This document shows, in pieces, positions 38,065 to 47,653 of a DNA stretch of 64,000 nt. Under the pieces are notes generated by a model. That model saw only the letters and a program-made list of their open reading frames with translations, made no database searches and was not told the origin of the DNA. Positions within the stretch are counted from its first letter, which is position 1, and each line of letters opens with the position of its first letter. The position numbers were made by a program, and so were the translations under genes. The DNA comes from Hymenobacter rigui (GTDB taxonomy: Bacteria > Bacteroidota > Bacteroidia > Cytophagales > Hymenobacteraceae). The stretch is taken from NCBI RefSeq assembly GCF_003944715.1, contig NZ_RWIT01000003.1, forward strand, positions 248,001-312,000, read 5' to 3'.

Positions 38065-40833
38065 ATGAAACACGTCTTTACTGTATTTCTGCTGCTCATG
38101 CTATTCAGTGCGGGCAACACGGCTCAGGCCCAGGAGTCCGCGCAGCAACCCATCAGCCTAAGCTTACAGCAGGTCCCCTTCGAGGAGTTTGCCAAGGCAG
38201 TTGAAGCCCAGACGCGCCTCCGATTTTATTTCAACCCCGCCGCCGTCGATAGTGTGGCTATAACGGTACAGGCTCAGCAGAAGCCCGTGCGAGAAGTGCT
38301 GCAACAGGCTTTGCAGAACACGCCCCTGCGCTTCGCCCTCGATGCGCAGAACCGGGTATTCGTGACCCGGGGAGTGACAATTACGCCGGAACTGGCAGAA
38401 AGCTTTTTTCAGCCGGAGCAGAATAATGCCCTCATCACCCAAGCCGACCCCAACGACCAGGAACCCGGCAGCACCCGCATCCGCTCGGTAAGCGCGGCGG
38501 CCAGTAAGCTGTACGACATTGGAACGGGCTCGGCAACGGGCAAAGCTACCCTGAGCGGCCGTATCCGGGAGGCAAAAACCGGGGAGCCCGTGGTAGGGGC
38601 AACCGTGTATATCGAGTCGCCGAACATTGGCACCAGCACCGACCAGTTTGGCTCCTATACCCTAACGCTGCCCGTGGGCCGGCACGATGTGAAGATCCGG
38701 GGAATAGGCTTTAAAAATACGCACCGGCTGGTGCAATTGCGCGGCGACGGTAAGCTGGATATAGAAACGGAGGAAGACGTAACGAGTTTACGCGAGGTGG
38801 TGATTGAAGCCGAGAAGGACAAGAACGTGGCCAGCCTGCAGATGGGCGTGGAGAAACTGGACATCAAAACGATGCGGCAGGTGCCCACGGCCTTCGGCGA
38901 AACGGACGTGCTGCGGGTGGTGCTGACACTGCCCGGCGTGAAATCGGTGGGGGAAGGCAATACCGGCCTGAACGTGCGCGGTGGTGCCACCGACCAGAAC
39001 CTGATTCTGTTCAACGACGCGACTATCTACAACCCCTCGCACCTGTTCGGGTTCTTTTCGGCCTTCAACCCCGATGTTATTAAATCGGTGGAGCTCTACA
39101 AAAGTGCTATCCCGGCTAAGTATGGCGGCCGCCTGTCGTCGGTGCTGGATATTACCACCCGGGAAGGCAACAAGAAGAAGCTGGCCGGAGCCGGCGGCAT
39201 TGGTCCGCTTACCAGCCGCCTGACGCTGGAAGGTCCCATCCTGAAGGATAAGAGCTCCTTTATCATTGGGGCACGCTCCAGCTATTCCGACTGGATACTG
39301 CATCTGCTGCCCAACGAAAGCTTCAAGCAAAGCTCGGCTGCGTTTAACGATATCAGTGCCCATATCAGCCACGAGTTCAACGACAAGAACACGGTGTACG
39401 CCACGGGCTACCTGAGTACTGACAAGTTCCAACTGGCCAGTGACACGGCCTATCGGTACCTGAACAAGAATGCCAGCGTGAAATGGCGGCACACTATCAA
39501 TAACAAGCTGTACGGCGTGCTTACGGGGGCTATGAGCCACTACGAGTACGACATTACCAGCAAACGGGACGCGGCTACGGCTTCGGAACTGACCTACAAG
39601 ATCAAGCAGTACCAGGCCCAGCTCGATTTCTCGTACGCGCCCAACGCCAAGCACACCATTGATTTCGGGGCCAGCTCCGTGCTATACCACGTGTCGCCGG
39701 GCGGGCTGACGCCTTCCGGAGCCGAGTCGCTGATTACGCCCGACGTACTGGCCCGGGAGCAGGGAGTGGAAAGCGCCCTCTACCTCTCCGACCGGATTGA
39801 CGTGTCCTCGCGCCTATCGGTATCCATTGGCCTGCGTTATTCAATTTACAATGCGCTGGGGCCGCGCGAGGTGTATAACTACGCCCCGGGCCTTTCCAAA
39901 ACGCTCAACACCATCATCGATACTTCCTACTATGGGCCGGGCAAAGTACTGGCCACCTACCATGGGCCCGAGTACCGGTTTTCGGCGCGCTATTCACTTA
40001 CGCACAACTCGTCGGTTAAGCTCAGCTTCAACCGCACCCGCCAGTACATTCATATGCTGTCCAACACCACGGCCATGTCGCCGACGGACATCTGGAAGCT
40101 GAGCGACTCCAATATCCGGCCCCAGGTGGGCGACCAGTATTCTATCGGGTACTACAAAAACTTCCGGGCCAATACCATTGAGGCTTCGGTAGAAACCTAT
40201 TACAAATCCACCAAGGATTTTGTGGATTACAAGGGAGGTGCCACCCTCATCCTGAACCACCACATTGAAACGGACATTGTAAATGCCGTAGGCAAGGCGT
40301 ACGGAGTGGAAGTGATGCTGCGCAAGCTGACCGGCAAAATCAATGGCTGGGTGAGCTACACCTACTCCCGCTCGTTGGTGCAGGTAAACCAGGGCACTAC
40401 TTCCGACATGATTAATGGGGGCCGCTACTACCCCAGCAACTTCGACAAGCCGCACGATTTTACCCTGATTGGCAACTACCGGTTCAGCCGCCGCATCAGT
40501 GCCTCGCTCAACTACACGTACAGCACCGGCCGCCCCATTACGCTGCCCCTCGCTAAATACTACGTGAGCAATGCCACGCGGGTGTACTACTCGGAGCGCA
40601 ATGCCTACCGCGTGCCCGACTACTACCGCGCCGACCTGGCCCTGAACCTGGAGGGCAACCACAAGGTGAAGAAGCCCTTCCACAGTTCCTGGACGTTTGG
40701 CGTGTACAACCTCACCGGCCGCAAAAACCCCTACTCCGTGTACTTCAAATCGGTCGGCGGCCAGATTCGGGGGTATCAGCTTTCCATCTTCGGCCAGCCC
40801 ATTCCCACGATTACCTACAACTTCAAGTTTTAG
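38065..40833 (+). CDS. TonB-dependent receptor with STN and carboxypeptidase-like domains
   Basis: A 922-aa outer-membrane receptor. Signal peptide 1-22; STN (secretin/TonB short N-terminal) domain about 28-108 (ISLSLQQVPFEEFAKAVEAQ); carboxypeptidase-like domain about 163-235 (TLSGRIREAKTGEPVVGATV); plug with LNVRGGATDQNLILFNDATI and IPAKYGGRLSSVLDIT; barrel ending PTITYNFKF. STN domains normally signal to a FecI/FecR-type anti-sigma pair, but none is encoded in the window. It is followed within 4 bp by three DUF4249 lipoproteins, the usual companions of this receptor class. Confidence 0.93.
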   Translation: MKHVFTVFLLLMLFSAGNTAQAQESAQQPISLSLQQVPFEEFAKAVEAQTRLRFYFNPAAVDSVAITVQAQQKPVREVLQQALQNTPLRFALDAQNRVFVTRGVTITPELAESFFQPEQNNALITQADPNDQEPGSTRIRSVSAAASKLYDIGTGSATGKATLSGRIREAKTGEPVVGATVYIESPNIGTSTDQFGSYTLTLPVGRHDVKIRGIGFKNTHRLVQLRGDGKLDIETEEDVTSLREVVIEAEKDKNVASLQMGVEKLDIKTMRQVPTAFGETDVLRVVLTLPGVKSVGEGNTGLNVRGGATDQNLILFNDATIYNPSHLFGFFSAFNPDVIKSVELYKSAIPAKYGGRLSSVLDITTREGNKKKLAGAGGIGPLTSRLTLEGPILKDKSSFIIGARSSYSDWILHLLPNESFKQSSAAFNDISAHISHEFNDKNTVYATGYLSTDKFQLASDTAYRYLNKNASVKWRHTINNKLYGVLTGAMSHYEYDITSKRDAATASELTYKIKQYQAQLDFSYAPNAKHTIDFGASSVLYHVSPGGLTPSGAESLITPDVLAREQGVESALYLSDRIDVSSRLSVSIGLRYSIYNALGPREVYNYAPGLSKTLNTIIDTSYYGPGKVLATYHGPEYRFSARYSLTHNSSVKLSFNRTRQYIHMLSNTTAMSPTDIWKLSDSNIRPQVGDQYSIGYYKNFRANTIEASVETYYKSTKDFVDYKGGATLILNHHIETDIVNAVGKAYGVEVMLRKLTGKINGWVSYTYSRSLVQVNQGTTSDMINGGRYYPSNFDKPHDFTLIGNYRFSRRISASLNYTYSTGRPITLPLAKYYVSNATRVYYSERNAYRVPDYYRADLALNLEGNHKVKKPFHSSWTFGVYNLTGRKNPYSVYFKSVGGQIRGYQLSIFGQPIPTITYNFKF

Positions 40834-40837
40834 CGCC

Positions 40838-41962
40838 ATGCTGACGGGGAGAAGCTGGCGCTGGATGAGAAGCTTGCTGCTGTTGCTATTGGCAGGCTGC
40901 GTGGAGCCGTATGCCCCGGAGGTGATAATTGCGCCCAATAACTACCTGGTAGTGAATGGGTACATCAATGGCAATGGGGTAACCAGCATTCAGCTTTCCC
41001 GCTCACAGCAGCTGGCCGCTACCGGGGTCTATCCGCCCGAAACCCGGGCCACCGTGTACATTGAAACTCTCGCCAACAAGCGTTACCCACTGGCCGAAAC
41101 CACGGCGGGGCTGTACACTTCGGTAAGCCAGAAGCTGCCCACCGACCAGCAATACCGTTTGCGCATCCGCACCGTAGCAGGCCACGACTATACTTCCGAC
41201 TTCACTGCGCTCAAACTCACCCCGGCCGTTGACCAGCTAGAGGGCCGAGTGCAGCCCAACGGCGTTCAGCTGTATCTGAGCACCCACGACGACCAGAACC
41301 AAACCCGCTACTACCGCTGGGAATACGAAGAAACCTGGGAGTTTTTTGCCGCCCATGAAAGCCTGTACGAGTATGTACCCAGCTCCGGCATGACAATTCC
41401 GCGCAAGGAGGGCATTTACCATTGTTGGCGTACCGAGAAATCAACCACCATTGAAACGTCCAGTACAGCCCGGTTGAGCCAGGATGCCGTGCGCGACTAC
41501 CGCATGCAATTTATTCAGCCCCGGTCGCCGAAGTTGCGCAGCAAGTATAGTATTCTGGTGCGGCAGTATGGGATGTCGCAGGCGGAGTTTGACTATTGGG
41601 AAGAGGTGAAGAAGAACACGGAAAACATTGGTACCCTCTTCGACCCATTGCCCAGCCAGATTCAAGGCAACGTGCACGCCGTGAGTGATGCCGAGGAGCC
41701 GGTGTTTGGCTTCGTGGGCGCTACTACTCAGGTAGAAAAGCGTATTTTCATTGGCCGGTTGGATGTGCCGTTGGAGTGGAGTTACATCAATGAGGGATAC
41801 GAACAGTGCCCTGAGCCGTTTCCGGCCCCCAGTGGCTATACCGCACAGCAGCTATTCGGAGAGCTGAATCTGGAGCTCGTGAGCCGCAGTACGATGCTTC
41901 CACGGGAGTGTGTAGACTGCCGACTGAGGGGCAGCAACGTCAAGCCCAGTTTCTGGCCTTAA
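40838..41962 (+). CDS. DUF4249 lipoprotein 1
   Basis: A 374-aa lipoprotein starting MLTGRSWRWMRSLLLLLLAGC; lipobox Cys21. The DUF4249 pattern is clear: VEPYAPEVIIAPNNYLVVNG, an N-terminal beta-domain with NGNGVTSIQLSRSQQL, the YYRWEYEETWEF motif, and VRQYGMSQAEFDYWEEVKKN plus GTLFDPLPSQIQGNV in the C-terminal part. It ends in a Cys pair and FWP. The start 4 bp after the receptor stop shows tight coupling. It probably forms the surface-binding partner of the receptor, by analogy with SusD-like proteins. Confidence 0.93.
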   Translation: MLTGRSWRWMRSLLLLLLAGCVEPYAPEVIIAPNNYLVVNGYINGNGVTSIQLSRSQQLAATGVYPPETRATVYIETLANKRYPLAETTAGLYTSVSQKLPTDQQYRLRIRTVAGHDYTSDFTALKLTPAVDQLEGRVQPNGVQLYLSTHDDQNQTRYYRWEYEETWEFFAAHESLYEYVPSSGMTIPRKEGIYHCWRTEKSTTIETSSTARLSQDAVRDYRMQFIQPRSPKLRSKYSILVRQYGMSQAEFDYWEEVKKNTENIGTLFDPLPSQIQGNVHAVSDAEEPVFGFVGATTQVEKRIFIGRLDVPLEWSYINEGYEQCPEPFPAPSGYTAQQLFGELNLELVSRSTMLPRECVDCRLRGSNVKPSFWP

Positions 41963-42001
41963 TAACTGATATACACGTAGTTAAAATTTACACCCTGTCT
42001 T

Positions 42002-43147
42002 ATGTCGGCTTTCATGCGTCTGGCTATCTGGAGTTTACTGTTGCTGCTAACCGGCTGCGTGGAGCCTTATGCCCCTGAGGCCGTTACGGCTCCCAGCAAC
42101 TACTTGGTCATTAACGGCTTCATCGACGGCAACGGCACTACCCGTATCCGGCTTTCCCGCAGTGTGCAGATAGCCTCGCCCTCAGTGTTTCCGGCGGAGC
42201 GCCGGGCTACAGTAGTCATTGAAAACCAGGCTGGCCAGCGCTACTACCTCACCGAAACCGATACAGCGGGGCTCTATACTTCGAAACGGCTGACGCTGCC
42301 GGCCAACCAGAACTACCGCCTCTACATTCGTACTTCTGCCGGCCGGGAATATGCCTCTGACTACACTCCGCTGAAAATTGCACCCGCTTTTGATCAGCTG
42401 GAGGGGCGCACCCAGACCAACGGGCTGCAATTGTACCTGAGTACCCACGACGACCAGAACCAGACCCGCTACTACCGTTGGCAGTACGAGGAAACCTGGG
42501 AGTTTACCTCCGCCTACGAGAGCCTTTACCGGTACGCGGGTAACAACAAAATGGTCCTCCGCAAGGAGGACATTTACCACTGCTGGCGCATTGAGCCTTC
42601 TACCACCATTGTGACCACCAGCACGGTGCGCCTGAGCCAAGACGCCGTGCGCGACTACCGCCTGCTGTTTATTCCGCGGGCTTCTGAAAAGCTGCTTTCC
42701 CGCTACAGCATTCTGGTGCGGCAGTACGGGATGTCGCAGGCGGAGTTTGACTACTGGGAGGCCGTGAAGAAGAACACGGAAAACATCGGCACCCTCTTCG
42801 ACCCATTGCCCAGCCAGATTCAGGGTAACGTGCACTGCCTTTCCGATGCCCAGGAGCCCGTGCTCGGCTTCGTGGGGGCTTCTACCGTGGTAGCAAAACG
42901 AATCTTCATTGAAAGAGGCAGCCTGCCCCGTGAGTGGATACCGCAACAGGAGGGCTACGAGGCGTGCACCGGCCTCGACCACTGGCCTAGCATCAAATAC
43001 CAGGACTACACCATGGATGATATGTTCGGCGACTCCGTGTACCGGACGCCTGTCACCCGTGTAGGGGGTGGTTACACTATGCAAACCATAGATTGTGTCG
43101 ACTGCCGGATACGCGGCACTAACAGAAAACCCAGCTACTGGCCCTAA
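42002..43147 (+). CDS. DUF4249 lipoprotein 2
   Basis: A 381-aa paralogue of the preceding gene (start MSAFMRLAIWSLLLLLTGC; a second Met at residue 5 is an alternative). It shares the YLSTHDDQNQTRYYRW motif and the C-terminal block. A 164-bp stretch (42707-42870) is identical at the nucleotide level to the third copy (43899-44062), much higher than the rest of the genes, which suggests recent gene conversion. Expected role as for copy 1, perhaps with a different ligand, since the N-terminal halves and the last 80 residues diverge. Confidence 0.93.
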   Translation: MSAFMRLAIWSLLLLLTGCVEPYAPEAVTAPSNYLVINGFIDGNGTTRIRLSRSVQIASPSVFPAERRATVVIENQAGQRYYLTETDTAGLYTSKRLTLPANQNYRLYIRTSAGREYASDYTPLKIAPAFDQLEGRTQTNGLQLYLSTHDDQNQTRYYRWQYEETWEFTSAYESLYRYAGNNKMVLRKEDIYHCWRIEPSTTIVTTSTVRLSQDAVRDYRLLFIPRASEKLLSRYSILVRQYGMSQAEFDYWEAVKKNTENIGTLFDPLPSQIQGNVHCLSDAQEPVLGFVGASTVVAKRIFIERGSLPREWIPQQEGYEACTGLDHWPSIKYQDYTMDDMFGDSVYRTPVTRVGGGYTMQTIDCVDCRIRGTNRKPSYWP

Positions 43148-43187
43148 CTCCTACTGATTACCAAGCCAGCATACCACACCTTTTCTC

Positions 43188-44339
43188 ATGCGCATGCCTT
43201 CTTTTTTACGTTATTCTCTGTTGAGCTTGTGGCTGGCCCTCAGCCTCAGCAGCTGCGTACAGGAATACCTGCCTGCTGTCATCAGTGACGACAACAACTA
43301 CCTGGTAGTGGACGGCTTCATTAATGGCAATGGGGTAACCAGCGTTTCGCTTACACGCTCCTTGCAGCTGGCGGCCAAGGGTACCTACCCACCCGAAACC
43401 CGGGCCGTGGTGTTCATTGAAAGCGCCAGCAACCAGCGCTATGCGCTGAAGGAAGCTACGCCCGGCGTGTATACCTCACCAACCCAGGTGCTGCCCGCCA
43501 ATCAGAATTACCGCCTTTATATTCGCACGGCTACCGGCCGTGAATACGCCTCCGACTTTACGCCGCTGAAGACGACACCCGCCATTGATGCGTTTGGCGG
43601 CCGGCCGCAGGCGGGTGGCTTGCAGTTCTACATCAGTGCCCACGACGACCAGAGCCAGACCCGCTACTACCGCTGGCAGTACGAGGAAACCTGGGAGTTT
43701 ACCTCCGCTTTCCGCAGCACCGTCGTTTACGTAAACAACCGGGTAGTCCCCCGCACCGATAATATCTACAACTGCTGGCGCACCGAGAAATCAACCTCGC
43801 TGAATACCACCAGCACGGTGCGCCTGAGTCAGGATGCCGTGCGCGACTACCGCCTGCTGTTTATTCCGGCTACCGCGGGCCGCCTGCGCAGTAAGTATAG
43901 CATTCTGGTGCGGCAGTACGGGATGTCGCAGGCGGAGTTTGACTACTGGGAGGCCGTGAAGAAGAACACGGAAAACATCGGCACCCTCTTCGACCCATTG
44001 CCCAGCCAGATTCAGGGTAACGTGCACTGCCTTTCCGATGCCCAGGAGCCCGTGCTCGGCTTTGTGGGGGCTTCTACCGTGGTCGAAAGACGCATCTTCA
44101 TTGACCGCATCGACCTGCCCAATGACTGGCCGACCAACCTGGATGGCTACGAAAACTGCATTGGTCTGGATACTTTTCCCAGTATGCGGTGGAAGGGGCT
44201 TACTCTGCAGGAATACTTTGCCAGCCCGGAAGAGCGTATTCCGGTAAGTGTCAATGGGCCCTTCTATACTTCTCAAAGCCCCGCCTGCGTGGATTGCCGC
44301 CTACGAGGCACCACCACCAAGCCTAGCTTCTGGCCTTAG
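43188..44339 (+). CDS. DUF4249 lipoprotein 3
   Basis: A 383-aa paralogue with lipobox LSSC (MRMPSFLRYSLLSLWLALSL start; Met3 is an alternative). It has the same domain order as copies 1 and 2 and ends CVDCRLRG...FWP, as they do. It begins 40 bp after copy 2. The variable region near residues 170-200 and the C-terminal ~80 residues differ from the other copies, consistent with altered ligand specificity. Confidence 0.93.
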   Translation: MRMPSFLRYSLLSLWLALSLSSCVQEYLPAVISDDNNYLVVDGFINGNGVTSVSLTRSLQLAAKGTYPPETRAVVFIESASNQRYALKEATPGVYTSPTQVLPANQNYRLYIRTATGREYASDFTPLKTTPAIDAFGGRPQAGGLQFYISAHDDQSQTRYYRWQYEETWEFTSAFRSTVVYVNNRVVPRTDNIYNCWRTEKSTSLNTTSTVRLSQDAVRDYRLLFIPATAGRLRSKYSILVRQYGMSQAEFDYWEAVKKNTENIGTLFDPLPSQIQGNVHCLSDAQEPVLGFVGASTVVERRIFIDRIDLPNDWPTNLDGYENCIGLDTFPSMRWKGLTLQEYFASPEERIPVSVNGPFYTSQSPACVDCRLRGTTTKPSFWP

Positions 44340-44384
44340 CCGCCTAGTATCCCAACCGGTCTGTTCTTCCTTTCTTTCGTCCTT

Positions 44385-46796
44385 ATGTTATCTGCTACCC
44401 GCTCACCTATTTCCTGCAGTGTTGCGCTGCTGGCGTGCCTGGCAACGGCCAGTACGACCCGGGCTCAGTCTGACTCACTTCGTACCCTCACGCAGCGCTT
44501 CACTGCGTATCAGCAGCAGACGCTGCAGGAGAAAGTATATCTGCACCTGGACCGGCCGTTGTATCTCAGTGGTGAGGTACTGTGGTTTAAGGTATACGCC
44601 ACCGATGGTACGTACGGCAAGCCACTGACCATGAGCAAAGTGGTGTATGTGGAAGTGCTGGATAGAAACCGGCAACCAGTGCTGCAAGCCAAAGTGCCGC
44701 TTAAGAACGCCACCGGCCAGGGCTCATTCCAGCTGCCGGCCGGCCTGAACTCCGGCAGCTACACAGTACGGGCCTATACCAACTGGATGAAAAACTTCAG
44801 CCCCGAGTTTTTCTTCCACGCGCCGGTTACCATCGTGAATACGCTGCAGGCCTCCGGGGCCGTGTCGACACTGGATACCACGGCCTATGACGTGCAGTTT
44901 TTTCCGGAAGGCGGCAACCTGGTGCAGGGTGTGCAGAGCCAGGTGGCATTCAAGGTAAGTAACCGCACCGGCCAGAGCGTTCCGGTGGAAGGCACCGTGC
45001 TTGACAGCCAGGGACAGACGCAGGCCAGCTTCAAAACCCTGAAATTTGGCATGGGCTCCTTTCGCTTCACGCCGGCCGCTACCAGCCCCTACACTGCCGT
45101 GCTCAAGCTACCGAATGGCCGCCTGCTGACGCGCAAGCTGCCGGCTGCCTTTGCCGAGGGCTACGTGCTGCACCTCACCGAGCCCGATGCCCAGCGTGTG
45201 CGCATTACCGTGCAGGCCCCGGGCCACAACCAGGAAACAGTGTATCTGCTGGGTCATGCGCGGCAGCAGCTCGCCCTGGCTACCAGCGCCCCCATAGTGA
45301 ACGGGCAGGCCGAGTTTGTAGTGGACCGCAAGGCCCTGGCTGACGGAATTTCGCATTTTACGCTGTTCAATGGCCGCCGCCAGCCGGTGTGTGAGCGGCT
45401 ATACTTCCGGCGACCCACGGAGCAGTTAACCATTCAGACGCTGCCCGATAAGCGCCAGTATGCCTCCCGCAGCAAAGTAAACCTCCGGCTTGCTACCGCC
45501 ACGGCGGCCGGGCAGTCCCTGCCGGCCAGCCTCTCCGTAGCAGTGTACCGCGCCGATTCATTGGTGGCAGAAACCGGGGCCGATATCCGCAGCTACCTCT
45601 GGCTGACTTCTGACCTGCAGGGTACCATTGAAAATCCAGCCTACTATTTCACCAGCACGGAGCCCGAAACTGCTGCCGCTACCGATAACCTGATGCTCAC
45701 GCACGGCTGGAGCCGGTTCCGGTGGGAGGATGTGCTGCGCCGTCAGCCACCACGCCTCCCGTATCTGCCCGAAGTAAACGGACACCTGATTCGGGGCCGC
45801 ATTACCCAGCGCCAGAACAACCAGCCCGCCCCGGATATTACGGCGTATCTCACTTCGCCCAGCCGTACAGTACGGTTGAGCAACAGCATCAGTGCCGCCG
45901 ATGGAACTGTGCTGTTTGAAACGGCCGACTTCTACGGGGTTCGGGATGTGGTGGTGCAAACGAACACGCAGCGCGACAGTACCTACCGGGTGGAACTGGA
46001 TTCGCCGTACTCACAAGCCTTTGCGACGAGTATGTTTACCCGACCTTTCACGCCGTATCCACGCTTCAAAGACGAATTCACCCTGCGTCACCTGCAAAAC
46101 CAGGTTCAGACGACGTATAACCGCAAGTTCACCAGCGTTTTCTCGCAGCCTGCCACCGATACTCTGGCATTCTTCGGGAAACCAGATGAGAAGTATTGGC
46201 TGGATGACTATACCCGCTTTAAAACGCTGGAGGAAGTGCTCCGCGAGTATGTGCCGGGCGTAAAGGTGCGCCTGCGCAAGGATGGTTTTCACTTCAACGT
46301 CCTCGATAACCCTAACCGCACCATGTTCACGGATGAGCCGCTGGTGCTGCTGGATGGGATGCCCGTGTTCAACACCAACAAGATGATGGCCTATGACCCG
46401 GCCAAAATCAAGAAACTGGAAGTGCTGGACAGCCGCTACTTCCAGGGCCGCGCTTTATACAACGGCATCATCAGCTTCTCCACTTACAAAGGAAATCTGG
46501 ATGGGTTTCCGCTCGACGCCCGCGCCCTCGTACAGGAATACGACGGCCTGCAGCGGCAGCGGGAGTTCTATGCGCCTCGCTACGACACCCCCGAGGCCCG
46601 GCAGAGCCGTCTTCCCGACTTGCGCAACCTGGTGTACTGGAACCCACAGGTAATGACTACTCCAGGCCAGCCGGCCGTACTTGAATTCTTCACCCCTGAC
46701 CAACCCGGTCAGTACCGGATAGTGGTACAGGGTCTGTCCACATCGGGTGCGGCGGGCAGCAACACTAGCATGTTCGATATTACACCGGCTCAGTAG
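44385..46796 (+). CDS. large secreted MG2-domain-like protein
   Basis: An 803-aa secreted protein with signal peptide (MLSATRSPISCSVALLACLA..TRAQ). Near residues 50-140 it has the macroglobulin-like MG2 pattern EKVYLHLDRPLYLSGEVLWF and LNSGSYTVRAYTNWMKNFSP. The C-terminal region contains a plug-like stretch (PLVLLDGMPVFNTNKMMAYD, then IKKLEVLDSRYFQGRALYNG) resembling the plug of a TonB receptor, without a following barrel. It is the last gene of the receptor/DUF4249 operon, 45 bp after copy 3. It may be a periplasmic or outer-membrane accessory of the receptor. No thioester motif was seen. Confidence 0.85.
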   Translation: MLSATRSPISCSVALLACLATASTTRAQSDSLRTLTQRFTAYQQQTLQEKVYLHLDRPLYLSGEVLWFKVYATDGTYGKPLTMSKVVYVEVLDRNRQPVLQAKVPLKNATGQGSFQLPAGLNSGSYTVRAYTNWMKNFSPEFFFHAPVTIVNTLQASGAVSTLDTTAYDVQFFPEGGNLVQGVQSQVAFKVSNRTGQSVPVEGTVLDSQGQTQASFKTLKFGMGSFRFTPAATSPYTAVLKLPNGRLLTRKLPAAFAEGYVLHLTEPDAQRVRITVQAPGHNQETVYLLGHARQQLALATSAPIVNGQAEFVVDRKALADGISHFTLFNGRRQPVCERLYFRRPTEQLTIQTLPDKRQYASRSKVNLRLATATAAGQSLPASLSVAVYRADSLVAETGADIRSYLWLTSDLQGTIENPAYYFTSTEPETAAATDNLMLTHGWSRFRWEDVLRRQPPRLPYLPEVNGHLIRGRITQRQNNQPAPDITAYLTSPSRTVRLSNSISAADGTVLFETADFYGVRDVVVQTNTQRDSTYRVELDSPYSQAFATSMFTRPFTPYPRFKDEFTLRHLQNQVQTTYNRKFTSVFSQPATDTLAFFGKPDEKYWLDDYTRFKTLEEVLREYVPGVKVRLRKDGFHFNVLDNPNRTMFTDEPLVLLDGMPVFNTNKMMAYDPAKIKKLEVLDSRYFQGRALYNGIISFSTYKGNLDGFPLDARALVQEYDGLQRQREFYAPRYDTPEARQSRLPDLRNLVYWNPQVMTTPGQPAVLEFFTPDQPGQYRIVVQGLSTSGAAGSNTSMFDITPAQ

Positions 46797-46816
46797 CTAC
46801 CGGCTGCCTTATGAAG

Positions 46817-46844
46817 AACGGCCGCTCCAATTGGGGCGGCCGTT
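46817..46844. terminator. terminator hairpin after the MG2-like gene
   Basis: Abutting 14-bp arms AACGGCCGCTCCAA and TTGGGGCGGCCGTT with one mismatch, followed by TT. Serves the convergent MG2-like and DUF1684 genes. Confidence 0.8.
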
Positions 46845-46871
46845 TTGCTTGTATGAGGCTTGGCAGGCAGC

Positions 46872-47510
46872 TTAATGGTCGCTCATCACTCCCACTTGTA
46901 CCTCCACCGCCAATCGATTTTCCGGTGGGGGCACGGGGCAGGAATAGCCACTTTGGTAGGCGCAATACGGGTTGTAGGCTCGGTTGAAATCGAGTAGTAC
47001 CTGGCCGCCGCGGATCTGGCCCCGGCGCAAATCAAGGTAGCGGCCGCCGCCGTAGCTGCCGTGACCGTTGGTACGGTCGGTGAAGGGCACGAACAGATAG
47101 TCGCGGTAGTCGGTGGTGTTGAGCAGGTCCAGGCTTTGGTACACAGTGAGCTGCCGCGGCTGGCCGTCAAGCACGAATTCCAGCACGCCATACTTGCGGT
47201 AGAGCGGCCGCCGCACGGTGCTGGTCGGCATCGGGAACGGGGCCGAGAGGGAATCAGGCACGAAGCGTGCTACCACGCAGGCCGCGTAGCGCACCGGGTA
47301 AAACGGCAGTCCGGCAAACGCCGCGCGGGCCGCGCGAGGCAACGGCGTACGGGTAGAGTCGCGGTATTCCGTGTTGAGTTCCTGCTGGAAGGCGGCCACC
47401 TGCCGGGCATGCTCGGGAGCAGTGGGGCGGACTACTGAAGCAGACTGGGCTGACGCGACTCCGCACCCAAACCACAGCGTACTCAGAGACAAGCAAAAGA
47501 GAAAGCGCAT
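46872..47510 (-). CDS. DUF1684 family secreted protein
   Basis: A 212-aa protein with a signal peptide (MRFLFCLSLSTLWFGCGVAS). Conserved DUF1684 segments: YRKYGVLEFVLDGQPRQLTV, FVPFTDRTNGHGSYGGGRYL, and the C-terminal NPYCAYQSGYSCPVPPPENR, which is diagnostic. Function is unknown; the family is widespread and often secreted in Bacteroidota. Divergent from polA across a 143-bp gap. Confidence 0.92.
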   Translation of the reverse strand: MRFLFCLSLSTLWFGCGVASAQSASVVRPTAPEHARQVAAFQQELNTEYRDSTRTPLPRAARAAFAGLPFYPVRYAACVVARFVPDSLSAPFPMPTSTVRRPLYRKYGVLEFVLDGQPRQLTVYQSLDLLNTTDYRDYLFVPFTDRTNGHGSYGGGRYLDLRRGQIRGGQVLLDFNRAYNPYCAYQSGYSCPVPPPENRLAVEVQVGVMSDH

Positions 47511-47653
47511 ACGGGCAAAGAAACAACAAACTCCCCACCGCCCGTGTAAATTCCGGTGCCTGGCTCGCCACCCGGTGCCGAAGTTGCGTAATCCGGTTGC
47601 CGGGCTGCGGGTTGTGCTAGTCCGGCCCCGTTGCCTTCCGTACCTTCGCAGAT

